From Pseudomonas extremaustralis (lineage in GTDB: Bacteria > Pseudomonadota > Gammaproteobacteria > Pseudomonadales > Pseudomonadaceae): a stretch of 64,000 nt of DNA. The stretch covers positions 1,984,001-2,048,000 of the forward strand of contig NZ_LT629689.1 of assembly GCF_900102035.1 (NCBI RefSeq), in the 5' to 3' direction. Position 1 is the first letter of the stretch. Each line of letters starts with the position of its first letter. Shown here in pieces: positions 28,057 to 37,166 of this stretch. Position numbers and translations under genes: made by a program. Under the pieces are notes generated by a model. It searched no databases. It was not told the DNA's origin and saw only the letters and a list, made by a program, of their open reading frames with translations.

Positions 28057-28503
28057 TCAGAGATCGCCGTAGGCAATATCCTTGTTATCGCCGACACCGC
28101 CCAACGTCCGATCCTTGCCGAACGAAAACAGGTCGAACGGGGTCTGCGGCTGGGTAGGCGGGTAATGATACTGGTAGGCAATGCCCCAGGGATCGCTCAG
28201 CAGGTTCTCATCGACGTAAGGCCCTTTCCATTTCGCTTCGGCGGCGGGCCGCTTGACGAGTACGTCCAAACCTTCCTCATCCGTCGGGTAGCGGCCGATG
28301 TCTTGATGAAACCGTTCGACGGCGCTGCCCAGCTCGGCCACCTGGGCCTTGGCCGTGGCAATCTCCTTCAGGGTGATATCACCAAACAGCCGCGGCCCCA
28401 CCGCCAGGGCCAGCAAGCCAACGATGACCATCACCATCAGCACCGCCCACCGCGTAAATCCTAGCTGGTCATGCATGTTGCCGGCGCCAGTTCGTCCAGG
28501 CAT
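28057..28503 (-). CDS. GspG-like major pseudopilin homologue, orphan and lacking Glu5
   Basis: This 148-residue protein resembles the type II secretion major pseudopilin GspG. It has a short leader ending LG, then FTRWAVLMVMVIVGLLALAV as the hydrophobic helix. The GspG C-terminal signature is LLSDPWGIAYQYHYP...PFDLFSFGKDRTLGG, with the calcium-loop region. Position +5 of the mature helix, normally glutamate (FTLIE), is alanine here. GGGGAG seven bases before ATG 28503 sets the start. No other gsp/xcp genes are nearby, so it is either an orphan subunit for a remote system or a specialised pilin. Confidence 0.8.
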   Translation of the reverse strand: MPGRTGAGNMHDQLGFTRWAVLMVMVIVGLLALAVGPRLFGDITLKEIATAKAQVAELGSAVERFHQDIGRYPTDEEGLDVLVKRPAAEAKWKGPYVDENLLSDPWGIAYQYHYPPTQPQTPFDLFSFGKDRTLGGVGDNKDIAYGDL

Positions 28504-28659
28504 TGTCAGTCTCCCCGTGTCTCTCAATTGATACGCTCGTTATATGACCCGTTCGTTGCAGCAGCGCGCAAGGCTCACGTTAGTCTGCCGCGAATCAACG
28601 CACGAGCTCTTTTTTCCCCGGCCATTGAATCCCCGCCCTGCTGACCCTAGACTCCGGCG

Positions 28660-29547
28660 ATGCGTTTACGTCATATCGAAGTGATTCAGGCCATCTTGCA
28701 GACCGGACACCTCGGCACGGCCGCCGAATGGTTGCAACTTCCCGTGGGCGATGTAGAGGCGGCCCTCAAGGACGCCGAGCAGCAATTGGGCTTCATGCTG
28801 TTTGCCAGTGTTCGCGGACGCCTGCAAGCGACGCGCGAGACCCTGGAGCTGCAAGCCGAGATCGCCCATGTGTACGAAGCGCTGGAACCGGTGCAACGCC
28901 TGGCCAGCCGATTGAGACACCATCACGCCCCGACCCTGCGGGCGCTGTGCACCCCGCCCCTGGCCAATCAACTGCTGCCACAGAGCATCGCGGTATTGCG
29001 CCGACGCTTCCAGGACACACCGTGCAACCTGTCGAGCCAGCCGACGCGGGAAATCGTCAGGAGCCTGCTGCTGCATGAGGCGGATGTCGGCCTGAGCCTG
29101 CATGACCCTGAACACGCGCAAATCCAGAGCAGCGTGCTGGCCCAGGGCAAACTGCAACTGCTGGCGCCCCACGGCTGGCTCAAGCCCAAGCAGAAGTACA
29201 TTACGCTGCAGGACCTGGCCGGCCAGTCGATGATCGGGCTCGAAGGACAAGACCCGCTCAGCCGCCTGCTGGACGCCAAGCTGCAGGCCCTGCGCCCACT
29301 GCCGGTGGTGCAGACGCGGGTGCAGACCTATCAGATGATGCGCAGCATGGTGGAGGCCGGAGAAGGCTTGGCGATTGTCGACCCGTTTACCGCGTCCGGC
29401 GCGCGCGAGGCCGGGCTGGATGCGTGCCCGGTGTCGCCGCCGATGATGGTCAGCCTGTATGCGCTGACGCTCAAGGGCGGCGTCGCTTCACCGGCACTGA
29501 ATGCGTTGCTGGAAATCGTCACGCAGAAAGCCGAAGGACTGATGTAG
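28660..29547 (+). CDS. LysR family transcriptional regulator
   Basis: This 295-residue protein has an N-terminal winged helix (MRLRHIEVIQAILQTGHLGTAAEWLQ, continuing to residue 60) and a C-terminal periplasmic-binding-type effector domain beginning PTLRALCTPPLANQLLP. The recognition helix is divergent (LPVGDVEAALKDAEQQLG where SQPAVSRALRRLE is typical), which is unusual but keeps the spacing. It is a single gene, divergent from the GspG-like gene, with about 155 bases between. The target and inducer are unknown. Confidence 0.88.
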   Translation: MRLRHIEVIQAILQTGHLGTAAEWLQLPVGDVEAALKDAEQQLGFMLFASVRGRLQATRETLELQAEIAHVYEALEPVQRLASRLRHHHAPTLRALCTPPLANQLLPQSIAVLRRRFQDTPCNLSSQPTREIVRSLLLHEADVGLSLHDPEHAQIQSSVLAQGKLQLLAPHGWLKPKQKYITLQDLAGQSMIGLEGQDPLSRLLDAKLQALRPLPVVQTRVQTYQMMRSMVEAGEGLAIVDPFTASGAREAGLDACPVSPPMMVSLYALTLKGGVASPALNALLEIVTQKAEGLM

Positions 29548-29564
29548 AAACTCGCGCCTGCGGG

Positions 29565-30155
29565 TCAGATCGACTCGAGTTCGGTCTTGAATAACCGATA
29601 CCAGAAAATCGCCACTTCACGGGTCTGCGGATCAATGCCGCGATAACGCAGGTGATCGATTCCGCCCATCACATAGCCGCAACGCTCATACAGACGGCAC
29701 GCCCCCAGGTTGTTGTTCTGGGTTTCCAGCATCATGCCCGGCAGGTTTTTCTTGCGACTCCAGAACTGCGCCACATCCAGCAAGGCCTTGGCCACCCCGT
29801 GTCGGCGGGCGGGCAATGCCACCGCCAGCTCGTCGACGTGGGCAAAACCGTTCCAGTTGGTACTGACCACGATATGCCCGACCGGACGATCGTCCAGGTA
29901 GGCCATGAAAATCGCGCTGTCCGCTGCATCGCGAAAACTGGCGAACTCTTCAGGGTCGATGCCATAGCATTTGCGGTACGGCAGGATGCGTTCCAGCGGC
30001 CATTGGTCGACGCGCTTGCCCATTTCCGGCACACCATAGGCGCCGACCTCAAAACTGAAATCATTGCCCCACACGTAGGCATCGAAGCCTTCGTCGGCGA
30101 CTCGCACACTGAGCCCTGGATACTTCGGGTTCATCACAGCTTGCTGCATAAACAT
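29565..30155 (-). CDS. GNAT family N-acetyltransferase
   Basis: This 196-residue protein has GNAT motif A as VDELAVALPARRHGVAKALLDVA (about residues 117-139), the acetyl-CoA pyrophosphate loop R-R-H-G-V-A, and motif B GACRLYERCGYVMGG near 165. The start MFMQQAVMNPKYPG at 30155 has AAGGA six bases upstream and lies two bases after the lysine decarboxylase stop, so the two are co-transcribed. Acetylation of cadaverine or another amine would fit that context, but this is inference. Confidence 0.85.
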   Translation of the reverse strand: MFMQQAVMNPKYPGLSVRVADEGFDAYVWGNDFSFEVGAYGVPEMGKRVDQWPLERILPYRKCYGIDPEEFASFRDAADSAIFMAYLDDRPVGHIVVSTNWNGFAHVDELAVALPARRHGVAKALLDVAQFWSRKKNLPGMMLETQNNNLGACRLYERCGYVMGGIDHLRYRGIDPQTREVAIFWYRLFKTELESI

Positions 30156-30157
30156 CC

Positions 30158-32413
30158 TTATTCCTTGATGCAGTCGACGGTGTAACAACGACCACTGCCG
30201 TCGTCTTCGTGTTGCAATCCATGAACATCCGCGACAAATCCGGGGAAACTGCTATCGAAGGTCCGGGCAAATGCCAGGTAATCGATGATCGATCGCGTCG
30301 ATTCGGTAAAGCGCTCGCCCGGCATGATCAGCGGAATACCGGGCGGATAAGGCACCAGCATCACGGCTGCGATGCGCCCTGGCAAGGCGTCGATGGAAAC
30401 GGCCTCCACTTCACCCCTGACCAACTGATCGTAGGCGTCGGCAGGCTTCATCGCGATGTGCGGCAAAACCGTGTACATCCGCTTGAGGTGTTTGGCGGTG
30501 GCGTTGCTACGGTAACAGCTATGCAATTGATCGCACAGGTCGCGTAAACCCAGGCCCTGGTAGCGCTGCGGACCTTGGGCGAATACCGATGGCAGGCAAC
30601 TGGCCAGGCTGATATTGGCGTCGTAGCTGCGCTTGAACTCCAGTAACTCGGTGAGCAAGGTACTCCATTTGCCTTTGGTGATTCCCATGGAAAACAGGAC
30701 GAGGAAGGAGTACAGCCCGGTCTTCTCCACCACCAGCCCACGTTCCCAAAGGAATTTACTCACCACTGCTGCGGGAATCCCACGCTCGCTCAAGGCGCCG
30801 CCGGCATTGAGGCCAGGCATGACCAACGTCACTTTGATCGGGTCCAACAGCACATAGTCGTCGGCTACGTCACCAAAACCGTGCCAGTCATCCTGCGGTT
30901 GCAGCAGCCAGTCAGCCGTGGCGACCCGGTCGATGCCAGCCACCGAAGGCGGTTGCCAGATGGAGAACCACCAGTCTTCGGCGGCAATGTGCTGGCGCAG
31001 GTTGGCCAAGGCACGACGAAAGCTCAAGGCCTCATCGAACATTTCCTGCAGCAGCGAGCGCCCGGCCGGGCCTTCCATCATCGCCGAAGCCACGTCCAGC
31101 GAAGCGATGATGCTGTATTGCGGCGAGGTGGAGATATGCATCATGAACGCTTCGTTGAAGCGGTCACGGTCCAGTTGGCGGGCGCCACCGTCCTGCACAT
31201 GAATCATCGAGGCCTGGCTGAAGGCCGCCAGCAGCTTGTGGGTGGAATGGGTGGTGAACACCAGCGGGCTGTCCGGGGTTCGCGAGGTGCCCATGCCGTA
31301 TCGCCCGGCGAAGAACTCGTGGAACGCCGCATAGGCGTACCAGGCTTCGTCAAAGTGCAGCACCTCGACACTGTTGCCCAGTTGCTGCTTGATGAGTTCG
31401 GCGTTGTAGCACAGGCCGTCATAGGTTGAGTTGGTGACCACTGCCAGCTTCACTTTTGGCGGCCGGCCACGGGTCAGCGGGCTGGCGTCGATCTTGGCGC
31501 GGATCGACTCGGGGCTGAACTCGCTCAGGGGAATCGGGCCGATGATCCCCAGTTCGTTGCGCTCCGGGCACAGGTATAGGGGGATGGCGCCAGTCATGAT
31601 GATCGAGTGCAGCACCGACTTGTGGCAGTTGCGGTCCACTAGCACCAGGTCATCGCGCCCCACCATCGAGTGCCAGACGATCTTGTTGGCGGTGGACGTG
31701 CCATTGATCACAAAGAAGGTATGGTCGGCGCCAAAGTTACGCGCGGCACGGGCTTCGGCTTCGGCCAAGGGGCCGGTGTGGTCCAGCAGCGAACCCAGTT
31801 CAGGTACCGAGACCGACAGGTCAGAGCGCAGGGTGTTTTCCCCGAAGAACTGATGAAACGCCTGCCCCACCGGGCTTTTACGGTAGGCCACGCCGCCGCC
31901 GTGGCCGGGGGTGTGCCAGGAATAATTGGAGTCGGCAGTGTGCTGCACCAGGGCTTTGAAGAACGGCGGCAACAGGCCGTCCAGGTAAGTGCGGGCCGCC
32001 CGGGCCACTTGGCGGGCGAGAAACGCCACAGTGTCTTCGAACAAGTAAAGGATGCCGCGCAACTGGTTGAGTTCGCTCATGGCATCGGCCGGCGCGTTTT
32101 CCAGGGTGACTTGCTCGCCCAGAGCAAAGATCGGCAGGTTCGGCGCCCTCACCCGCGCCAGGCGGATCAGTTCGACCATGTTTTGCAGCAAGTGGGTATT
32201 TTCGCCGGCGCCTTCTGCGGCGATCAGCATGCATGCCAGGCCATGATGGGTGGAGGCCACCAGCCGGCCTTCGGCATAGTCCACTGCACAGAAGATACTG
32301 AAGCCATCTTGTTCCAGTTCCTGGGCGATGCCTCGGACCCGGTCACCGGCGACGGTGTCGGCCTTGATGTCGCGGTGCACGATCAGGATGGGGAACTTCA
32401 GGTCTTTGTACAT
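30158..32413 (-). CDS. ldcA: Lysine/ornithine/arginine decarboxylase (fold type I)
   Basis: This 751-residue PLP enzyme has an N-terminal receiver-like wing domain (residues 1-130), then the large domain with NGTSTANKIVWHSMV near 240, and the Schiff-base lysine in TTHSTHKLLAAF at about K393. It has a C-terminal domain with PYPPGIPLIMPGE. Length equals P. aeruginosa LdcA (PA1818), a lysine decarboxylase making cadaverine; by sequence alone the basic amino acid preferred cannot be fixed. It is followed by a GNAT gene two bases later. The dnaQ gene upstream is in the same direction, 90 bases away. Confidence 0.9.
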   Translation of the reverse strand: MYKDLKFPILIVHRDIKADTVAGDRVRGIAQELEQDGFSIFCAVDYAEGRLVASTHHGLACMLIAAEGAGENTHLLQNMVELIRLARVRAPNLPIFALGEQVTLENAPADAMSELNQLRGILYLFEDTVAFLARQVARAARTYLDGLLPPFFKALVQHTADSNYSWHTPGHGGGVAYRKSPVGQAFHQFFGENTLRSDLSVSVPELGSLLDHTGPLAEAEARAARNFGADHTFFVINGTSTANKIVWHSMVGRDDLVLVDRNCHKSVLHSIIMTGAIPLYLCPERNELGIIGPIPLSEFSPESIRAKIDASPLTRGRPPKVKLAVVTNSTYDGLCYNAELIKQQLGNSVEVLHFDEAWYAYAAFHEFFAGRYGMGTSRTPDSPLVFTTHSTHKLLAAFSQASMIHVQDGGARQLDRDRFNEAFMMHISTSPQYSIIASLDVASAMMEGPAGRSLLQEMFDEALSFRRALANLRQHIAAEDWWFSIWQPPSVAGIDRVATADWLLQPQDDWHGFGDVADDYVLLDPIKVTLVMPGLNAGGALSERGIPAAVVSKFLWERGLVVEKTGLYSFLVLFSMGITKGKWSTLLTELLEFKRSYDANISLASCLPSVFAQGPQRYQGLGLRDLCDQLHSCYRSNATAKHLKRMYTVLPHIAMKPADAYDQLVRGEVEAVSIDALPGRIAAVMLVPYPPGIPLIMPGERFTESTRSIIDYLAFARTFDSSFPGFVADVHGLQHEDDGSGRCYTVDCIKE

Positions 32414-32502
32414 GAGGGCTCGGCGTCCTGAGGGCTATGCACTCAGGGTAGAAGCTGTGAGCGGTTGTGGCGAATGAAGATTTTGAGCGCATTCAGCCTG
32501 GG

Positions 32503-33249
32503 CTATTGCTGGGTCAGTTGGGTCCACAACGCCGGCGCACCGGCGGACTTGGCAATCGCTTCCAGTCGCGCTGCATGTTCGGCCAGGTCCTGCTCGCTGG
32601 CGCGGATGATGGGGGTCGGCTTGCGATCCGCCGGTAGGCGACGGATCTCCGAAGGGCGGTTGCCCGAACCTTCTGCCGAACCGGCACCGTCGGAAGCGTT
32701 ACCGGCCAGGGACAGGCTGGTCTGCCCGCCGGTCATGGTCAGGTAAACGTCGGCGAGAATCTCGGAGTCGAGCAAGGCGCCGTGGAGTTCACGACCGGAG
32801 TTGTCGACCCCATAACGCTTGCACAATGCATCAAGGCTGTTGCGCTGGCCGGGGTGACGTTCCCTGGCCATCATCAAGGTGTCGAGGATCGTGCAGTGCT
32901 GGGAAATGTCCGCGCGATCGGTCTGCCCCATCAGGGCGAATTCGTTGTTGATGAAGCCGATGTCGAACGCCGCGTTATGGATGATCAACTGGGCGCCGTT
33001 GATGAACTCGAAGAACTCGTCGGCCACTTCGGCGAAGCGCGGCTTGCCCTTGAGGAATTCGTCGGTGATACCGTGGACGCCGATGGCGCCTTCGTCACTG
33101 TCGCGGTCCGGTTGCAGGTAGACGTGGAAGTGACGACCGGTGAGGCGCCGACCCATGAGTTCGACACAGCCGATTTCAATGATCCGGTGGCCGTCGGTCA
33201 CCGGCATGCCGGTGGTTTCGGTATCGAGTACAACAGATCGGATGGCCAT
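32503..33249 (-). CDS. dnaQ: DNA polymerase III epsilon subunit, 3'-5' exonuclease
   Basis: This 248-residue proofreading exonuclease of the replicative polymerase has the DEDDh catalytic set: VVLDTETTG (D and E of ExoI, residues 7-15), NAAFDIGFIN (ExoII, near 98-107), and HGALLDSEILADVY with the histidine and last aspartate (ExoIII, near 162-175). A tail after residue 180 with the low-complexity GSAEGSGNRPSE linker carries the alpha-subunit binding segment, as in E. coli. It lies 64 bases downstream of rnhA in the same direction, a widely conserved pairing. Confidence 0.97.
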   Translation of the reverse strand: MAIRSVVLDTETTGMPVTDGHRIIEIGCVELMGRRLTGRHFHVYLQPDRDSDEGAIGVHGITDEFLKGKPRFAEVADEFFEFINGAQLIIHNAAFDIGFINNEFALMGQTDRADISQHCTILDTLMMARERHPGQRNSLDALCKRYGVDNSGRELHGALLDSEILADVYLTMTGGQTSLSLAGNASDGAGSAEGSGNRPSEIRRLPADRKPTPIIRASEQDLAEHAARLEAIAKSAGAPALWTQLTQQ

Positions 33250-33313
33250 CAGGGTTCAGCTCTCAACGGTGTGGTGTATTTCCAGGGGCGCGATATTAAC
33301 ACGTCAGTCGGGA

Positions 33314-33766
33314 TCAGCTCTGCTTGTAGCCACGCACTTCGTCCACGCCACGGTTGGCCAGTTGGTCGGCGCGCTCGTTACCTGGGTGGCCGATGTGCCC
33401 GCGCACCCATTTCCAAGTGATGTCGTGGCGATTGCATTGCTCGTCGAGCAATTGCCACAGGTCGGCATTTTTCACCGGTTCCTTGGCCGCAGTCTTCCAG
33501 CCACGTTTCTTCCAGTTGACCATCCACTCATTGATGCCTTTCATCACGTATTGCGAGTCGGTGACCAGCAGCACGTTGCAACGGCGCTTGAGCTCTTCCA
33601 GGCCGCGAATAGCGCCCATCAGCTCCATGCGGTTGTTGGTGGTATTGGCTTCGCCGCCCCACAACTCCTTCTCCACGCCCTTGCACACCAGCAACGCGCC
33701 CCAGCCGCCTGGGCCCGGATTGCCCTTGCAGGCGCCATCGGTGAAGAGTTCTACGCTATCGGTCAT
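33314..33766 (-). CDS. rnhA: Ribonuclease HI
   Basis: This 150-residue enzyme cleaves the RNA strand of RNA:DNA hybrids. The carboxylate active site is visible: [16 protein letters not shown] with Asp near 10, [10 protein letters not shown] with Glu near 48, VTDSQYV with Asp near 70, and the C-terminal [10 protein letters not shown] with Asp near 134. The family handle region [16 protein letters not shown] is present. It is followed by dnaQ and preceded by a methyltransferase gene. Confidence 0.97.
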   Translation of the reverse strand: MTDSVELFTDGACKGNPGPGGWGALLVCKGVEKELWGGEANTTNNRMELMGAIRGLEELKRRCNVLLVTDSQYVMKGINEWMVNWKKRGWKTAAKEPVKNADLWQLLDEQCNRHDITWKWVRGHIGHPGNERADQLANRGVDEVRGYKQS

Positions 33767-33852
33767 CGGTTACATCCATCAAAACGGGCTGCCGGTAATT
33801 GACCGACAGTATCCCGAGGCCAAGAGACCTGGCCTGAAATCAAAAGGGGAGT

Positions 33853-34611
33853 CTACGTCTCGCTTTGCTTGCGATTGACCTTGGCCATCGGCATCGGCAC
33901 CAGCTTGCCCATGGGTTGGCGCAGCACCTGGCGTACCGGCCGCAGCCCGACCACGATCTTGCGCGCCACCAGTAAATAGAAGCCGCCGCCGGACAACTGC
34001 CAGGCACCCGCGCGGCGTTCCCAGCCGGCCAGGCGGCCCTGCCACTTGGTCGACGCAAGCGGCGGACGATAGCACCCGAAGCGACGTTTCTCCAGCGCGA
34101 AGCCCAGCAGGTTCAACCAGTCGCCTACCCGCGACGGCGAGATGCAGCGCGCCTGGCGCAAGCCGTCATGGGCGAACACATGGCGCAAGCCCCAACTGCT
34201 CCAGGGGTTGATGCCGATAATCAGCAGATGACCACCGGGGCGCACACTGCTCGCCGCTTCGCGCAACAAGCCATGAGGCGACAGGCAGAAATCCAGGCCA
34301 TGCTGCAACACCACCACATCGGCGGCGTGCTCGCTCAACGGCCACGCCTGTTCCTCGCACACGATCTCCACCCCCGGCAACGGCGCACCCAGCCGCACGT
34401 TGCGCTGCACCTGGGGCGCGGCGGGTGGCGTCTGGGCCGACGGGCCGTAATGCACCAGGTAGCCACCGAAGAACCGGCCCAGCTCGTCTTCGAGCATGCG
34501 TCGTTCCTCGTCCAGCAAAAATTGCCCGATCGGCCCGGACAGCCACTCGCGGGCTGCGCTGATCAGGGCCAGCCATTCAGGATCGGCCTGGGCGAACGCT
34601 TTATCAGTCAT
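33853..34611 (-). CDS. Class I SAM-dependent methyltransferase
   Basis: This 252-residue protein matches the methyltransferase that precedes rnhA in pseudomonads (PA1814 position). The SAM fold is partly degenerate: a post-I acidic strand GVEIVCEE, motif [21 protein letters not shown] near residue 95, and motif [19 protein letters not shown] near 120. The substrate is unknown. The ATG at 34611 is chosen over 34623 as the family start ([13 protein letters not shown]). It is divergent from gloB across 65 bases. Confidence 0.85.
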   Translation of the reverse strand: MTDKAFAQADPEWLALISAAREWLSGPIGQFLLDEERRMLEDELGRFFGGYLVHYGPSAQTPPAAPQVQRNVRLGAPLPGVEIVCEEQAWPLSEHAADVVVLQHGLDFCLSPHGLLREAASSVRPGGHLLIIGINPWSSWGLRHVFAHDGLRQARCISPSRVGDWLNLLGFALEKRRFGCYRPPLASTKWQGRLAGWERRAGAWQLSGGGFYLLVARKIVVGLRPVRQVLRQPMGKLVPMPMAKVNRKQSET

Positions 34612-34676
34612 TGCATTCTCCAACTCGCCTAGACGTTCTAAGATGCACCAATGTGTTCAGCTTGGCGAATCGAAGA

Positions 34677-35444
34677 ATGATACAGATCAGTGCCCTGCCC
34701 GCCTTCACGGATAACTACATCTGGTTGTTGCGTGAACCCCAGACCCGCCGCTGCGCTGTGGTCGACCCCGGCGATGCCGCGCCCGTACTGGCGTGGCTCG
34801 AGCGGAATCCGGAATGGACCCTCAGCGACATTATGGTCACCCATCACCACCATGATCACGTGGGCGGTGTCGAGCGACTCAAAAGTCTAACGGGGGCCAA
34901 GGTCTACGGGCCGGCCAACGAAAATATCCCGGCGCGGGACGTCGCCCTGCAGGATAACGATCGTATCCACGTACTGGGCTGGGATTTCGACGTGTATGCC
35001 GTGCCGGGTCATACCCTGGGGCACATCGCGTTCTATCACCCCGGTGTGTTGCTATGTGGCGACACCCTGTTCGCCGCCGGTTGCGGTCGCCTGTTCGAAG
35101 GCACCCCGCAACAGATGCACGCCTCGCTCGAACGCCTGGCTGCGCTGCCTGCCGACACCCTGGTGTACTGCACCCACGAATACACCCAAAGCAACCTCGC
35201 GTTTGCCCAGGCGGTGGAACCGCACAACACCGATATCGCCGAACGGGTGGAAAACGTCCGCCAGCTGCGCGCCCGCGGCGAGATGACGCAGCCATCCAAT
35301 CTGGCCCTGGAAAAACGCACCAATCCCTTTTTGCGCACCGCTGAAACATCCGTTAAACAAAAAGCGGACGAACGGAACGGTCGCGACAACCGCTCTGGGG
35401 CCGAAGTGTTTGCTAGCTTGAGGGCTTGGAAAGATAAGTTCTAA
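34677..35444 (+). CDS. gloB: Hydroxyacylglutathione hydrolase (glyoxalase II)
   Basis: This 255-residue cytosolic enzyme hydrolyses S-lactoylglutathione to lactate and glutathione, completing methylglyoxal detoxification. The binuclear metal motif [10 protein letters not shown] lies at residues 55-64, [12 protein letters not shown] near 110, [16 protein letters not shown] near 128, and the histidine of YCTHEYT near 167. The C-terminal glyoxalase II domain (about 170-255) has NPFLRT. The start [17 protein letters not shown] is canonical. It is followed by mltD 98 bases later. Confidence 0.97.
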   Translation: MIQISALPAFTDNYIWLLREPQTRRCAVVDPGDAAPVLAWLERNPEWTLSDIMVTHHHHDHVGGVERLKSLTGAKVYGPANENIPARDVALQDNDRIHVLGWDFDVYAVPGHTLGHIAFYHPGVLLCGDTLFAAGCGRLFEGTPQQMHASLERLAALPADTLVYCTHEYTQSNLAFAQAVEPHNTDIAERVENVRQLRARGEMTQPSNLALEKRTNPFLRTAETSVKQKADERNGRDNRSGAEVFASLRAWKDKF

Positions 35445-35542
35445 AGGGACGCAATCTGATACGCAATTTCTGAATGGTTGACCGGAACCACGGCGCTTTC
35501 TAGAATCGCCCGACATTTTTGCCCGGAACTTACTTCCAGCCA

Positions 35543-36955
35543 ATGTCGTCACCTACTCGTAAATCCAACCATTCAGACGCATTGACCCGCCTGGCTCAAG
35601 CGGTGGCGGTGGCTGTGTCCGCGACTCTGGCGGGCTGCCAATCGACAAATTTCGCTGCACAATCCACCGTGCAGCCAAAACCCAATCTTGCCGCCAAGAT
35701 CAAGCAGAAACCTATCTGGCTCTCAGGGAAGCCAAGCCCGGAAGCGCCCCAGGATGTCTGGGAACGCATGCGACGGGGCTTCCAATTGCAGGACGGCCTG
35801 GGCGTCAACCCGCGTATCGAGCAACAGCGCCTATGGTTCGCCAGCAACCCGTCCTTTCTGGAGAGTGCCGGTGAACGTGGCAGTCTCTACATCCATTACA
35901 TCGTCGAACGCCTTGAAGAACGCAACATGCCCCTGGAGCTGGCGCTGCTGCCAGTGATTGAAAGTGCCTACAACCCGATGGCCTATTCGCGCAGCGACGC
36001 GGTCGGCTTGTGGCAGTTCATTCCTTCCACCGGGCGCTACTTCAACCTGCGCCAGACCCGCGCCTACGACGGCCGCCGCGATATCACCGCCTCCACCACC
36101 GCCGCCCTGGACTATCTGACCCGTCTGCACGATATGTTCAACGGCGACTGGTTGCTGGCCCTCGCCGCCTACAACGCCGGCGAAGGCACGGTCAGCCGGG
36201 CCATCGAGCGCAACGAGAAGCTCGGCCTGCCCACCGACTACTGGAACCTGCCGCTGCCCCAGGAAACCAAGGACTATGTACCCAAGTTCCTGGCGCTGTC
36301 CCAGGTGGTGCTGGCCCCCGAGGCCTACGGCGTCAACCTGAACCCGATTGCCAACGCACCGTACTTCGAGGTGGTTGAAGTCAAGCAAAGCATGGACCTG
36401 TCACGGGTTGCCGCGCTGGCCGAAATCGACGAAGACGAACTGTTCCAGCTCAACCCGGCGCTCAAGCAACGCACCACCCTGGACGGCCCGCAACACCTGC
36501 TGGTCCCGAGTTCCAAGGCGCAACTGCTCACCAGCAGCCTTTCGGCGATGAAGCCTGAAGAACTGCTGGCACTGCGCCCGAAAAAGCCGGTGTTCGACGA
36601 AGTCGAGACCACAAGGGTCGCCGGGCGCACCCGCAGTTACAAGGTGCGCAACGGCGACAACCTGACAATGATCGCCAAGGCCAACAAGGTCGATGTGCAT
36701 GACCTGCAACGCTGGAACAAGCTCAACGGCCAGGCACTCAAGGTGGGCCAGACCCTGGTGATGCAGGACACCCGCCGCGCCGTGGCCCAGGCCAGCAGCA
36801 AGAAGCCGGTGCACTATAAGGTCCAGAAAGGTGACTCGCTGTATATGGTTGCCAAGCGCTTCAATGTGGAGATGCAACATCTCAAGCGCTGGAACCCGCG
36901 CACCGGCCAGGCCTTGAAGCCGGGTCAACTGCTAGTGGTTTCCGGGCCGCGCTGA
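35543..36955 (+). CDS. mltD: Membrane-bound lytic murein transglycosylase D
   Basis: This 470-residue outer-membrane lipoprotein cleaves peptidoglycan glycan strands. The signal peptide ends with the lipobox LAGC, with C32 as the lipidation site. The family 1 SLT domain has catalytic Glu140 in LLPVIESAYNP, then GLWQFIPSTGRYFNL and LAAYNAGEGTVSRAI. Two LysM domains follow, at about 365-410 (SYKVRNGDNLTMIAKANKV) and 425-468 (HYKVQKGDSLYMVAKRF). MSSPTRKSN at 35543 is preferred over the upstream TTG at 35519. Confidence 0.96.
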   Translation: MSSPTRKSNHSDALTRLAQAVAVAVSATLAGCQSTNFAAQSTVQPKPNLAAKIKQKPIWLSGKPSPEAPQDVWERMRRGFQLQDGLGVNPRIEQQRLWFASNPSFLESAGERGSLYIHYIVERLEERNMPLELALLPVIESAYNPMAYSRSDAVGLWQFIPSTGRYFNLRQTRAYDGRRDITASTTAALDYLTRLHDMFNGDWLLALAAYNAGEGTVSRAIERNEKLGLPTDYWNLPLPQETKDYVPKFLALSQVVLAPEAYGVNLNPIANAPYFEVVEVKQSMDLSRVAALAEIDEDELFQLNPALKQRTTLDGPQHLLVPSSKAQLLTSSLSAMKPEELLALRPKKPVFDEVETTRVAGRTRSYKVRNGDNLTMIAKANKVDVHDLQRWNKLNGQALKVGQTLVMQDTRRAVAQASSKKPVHYKVQKGDSLYMVAKRFNVEMQHLKRWNPRTGQALKPGQLLVVSGPR

Positions 36956-36981
36956 TACCTCAATAACACCGGAGCGCCAAT

Positions 36982-37073
36982 TGTGAGAGGGGGCTTGCTC
37001 CCGATGGCTATGCATCAGTCGGTACATAAACTTGCTGACACACAGCCATCGAGAGCAAGCCCCCTCCCCCATG
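36982..37073. repeat. REPIN between mltD and nppA1
   Basis: The left half GTGAGAGGGGGCTTGCTCCC and right half GAGCAAGCCCCCTCCCCC form an inverted pair around a 45-base spacer. It is the GGGGGCTTGC subtype, distinct from the GAGCGAGC copies elsewhere in the window. It separates two co-directional genes and could attenuate read-through into the transporter operon. Confidence 0.88.
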
Positions 37074-37166
37074 GGATCACCATCATCCCAACTGGCTTTT
37101 TCCAAGTGGAACAAGCTGTTACTGTACCGATCATAAAGCCCAAGCCGCCTGGATCGGATCTCTGAC

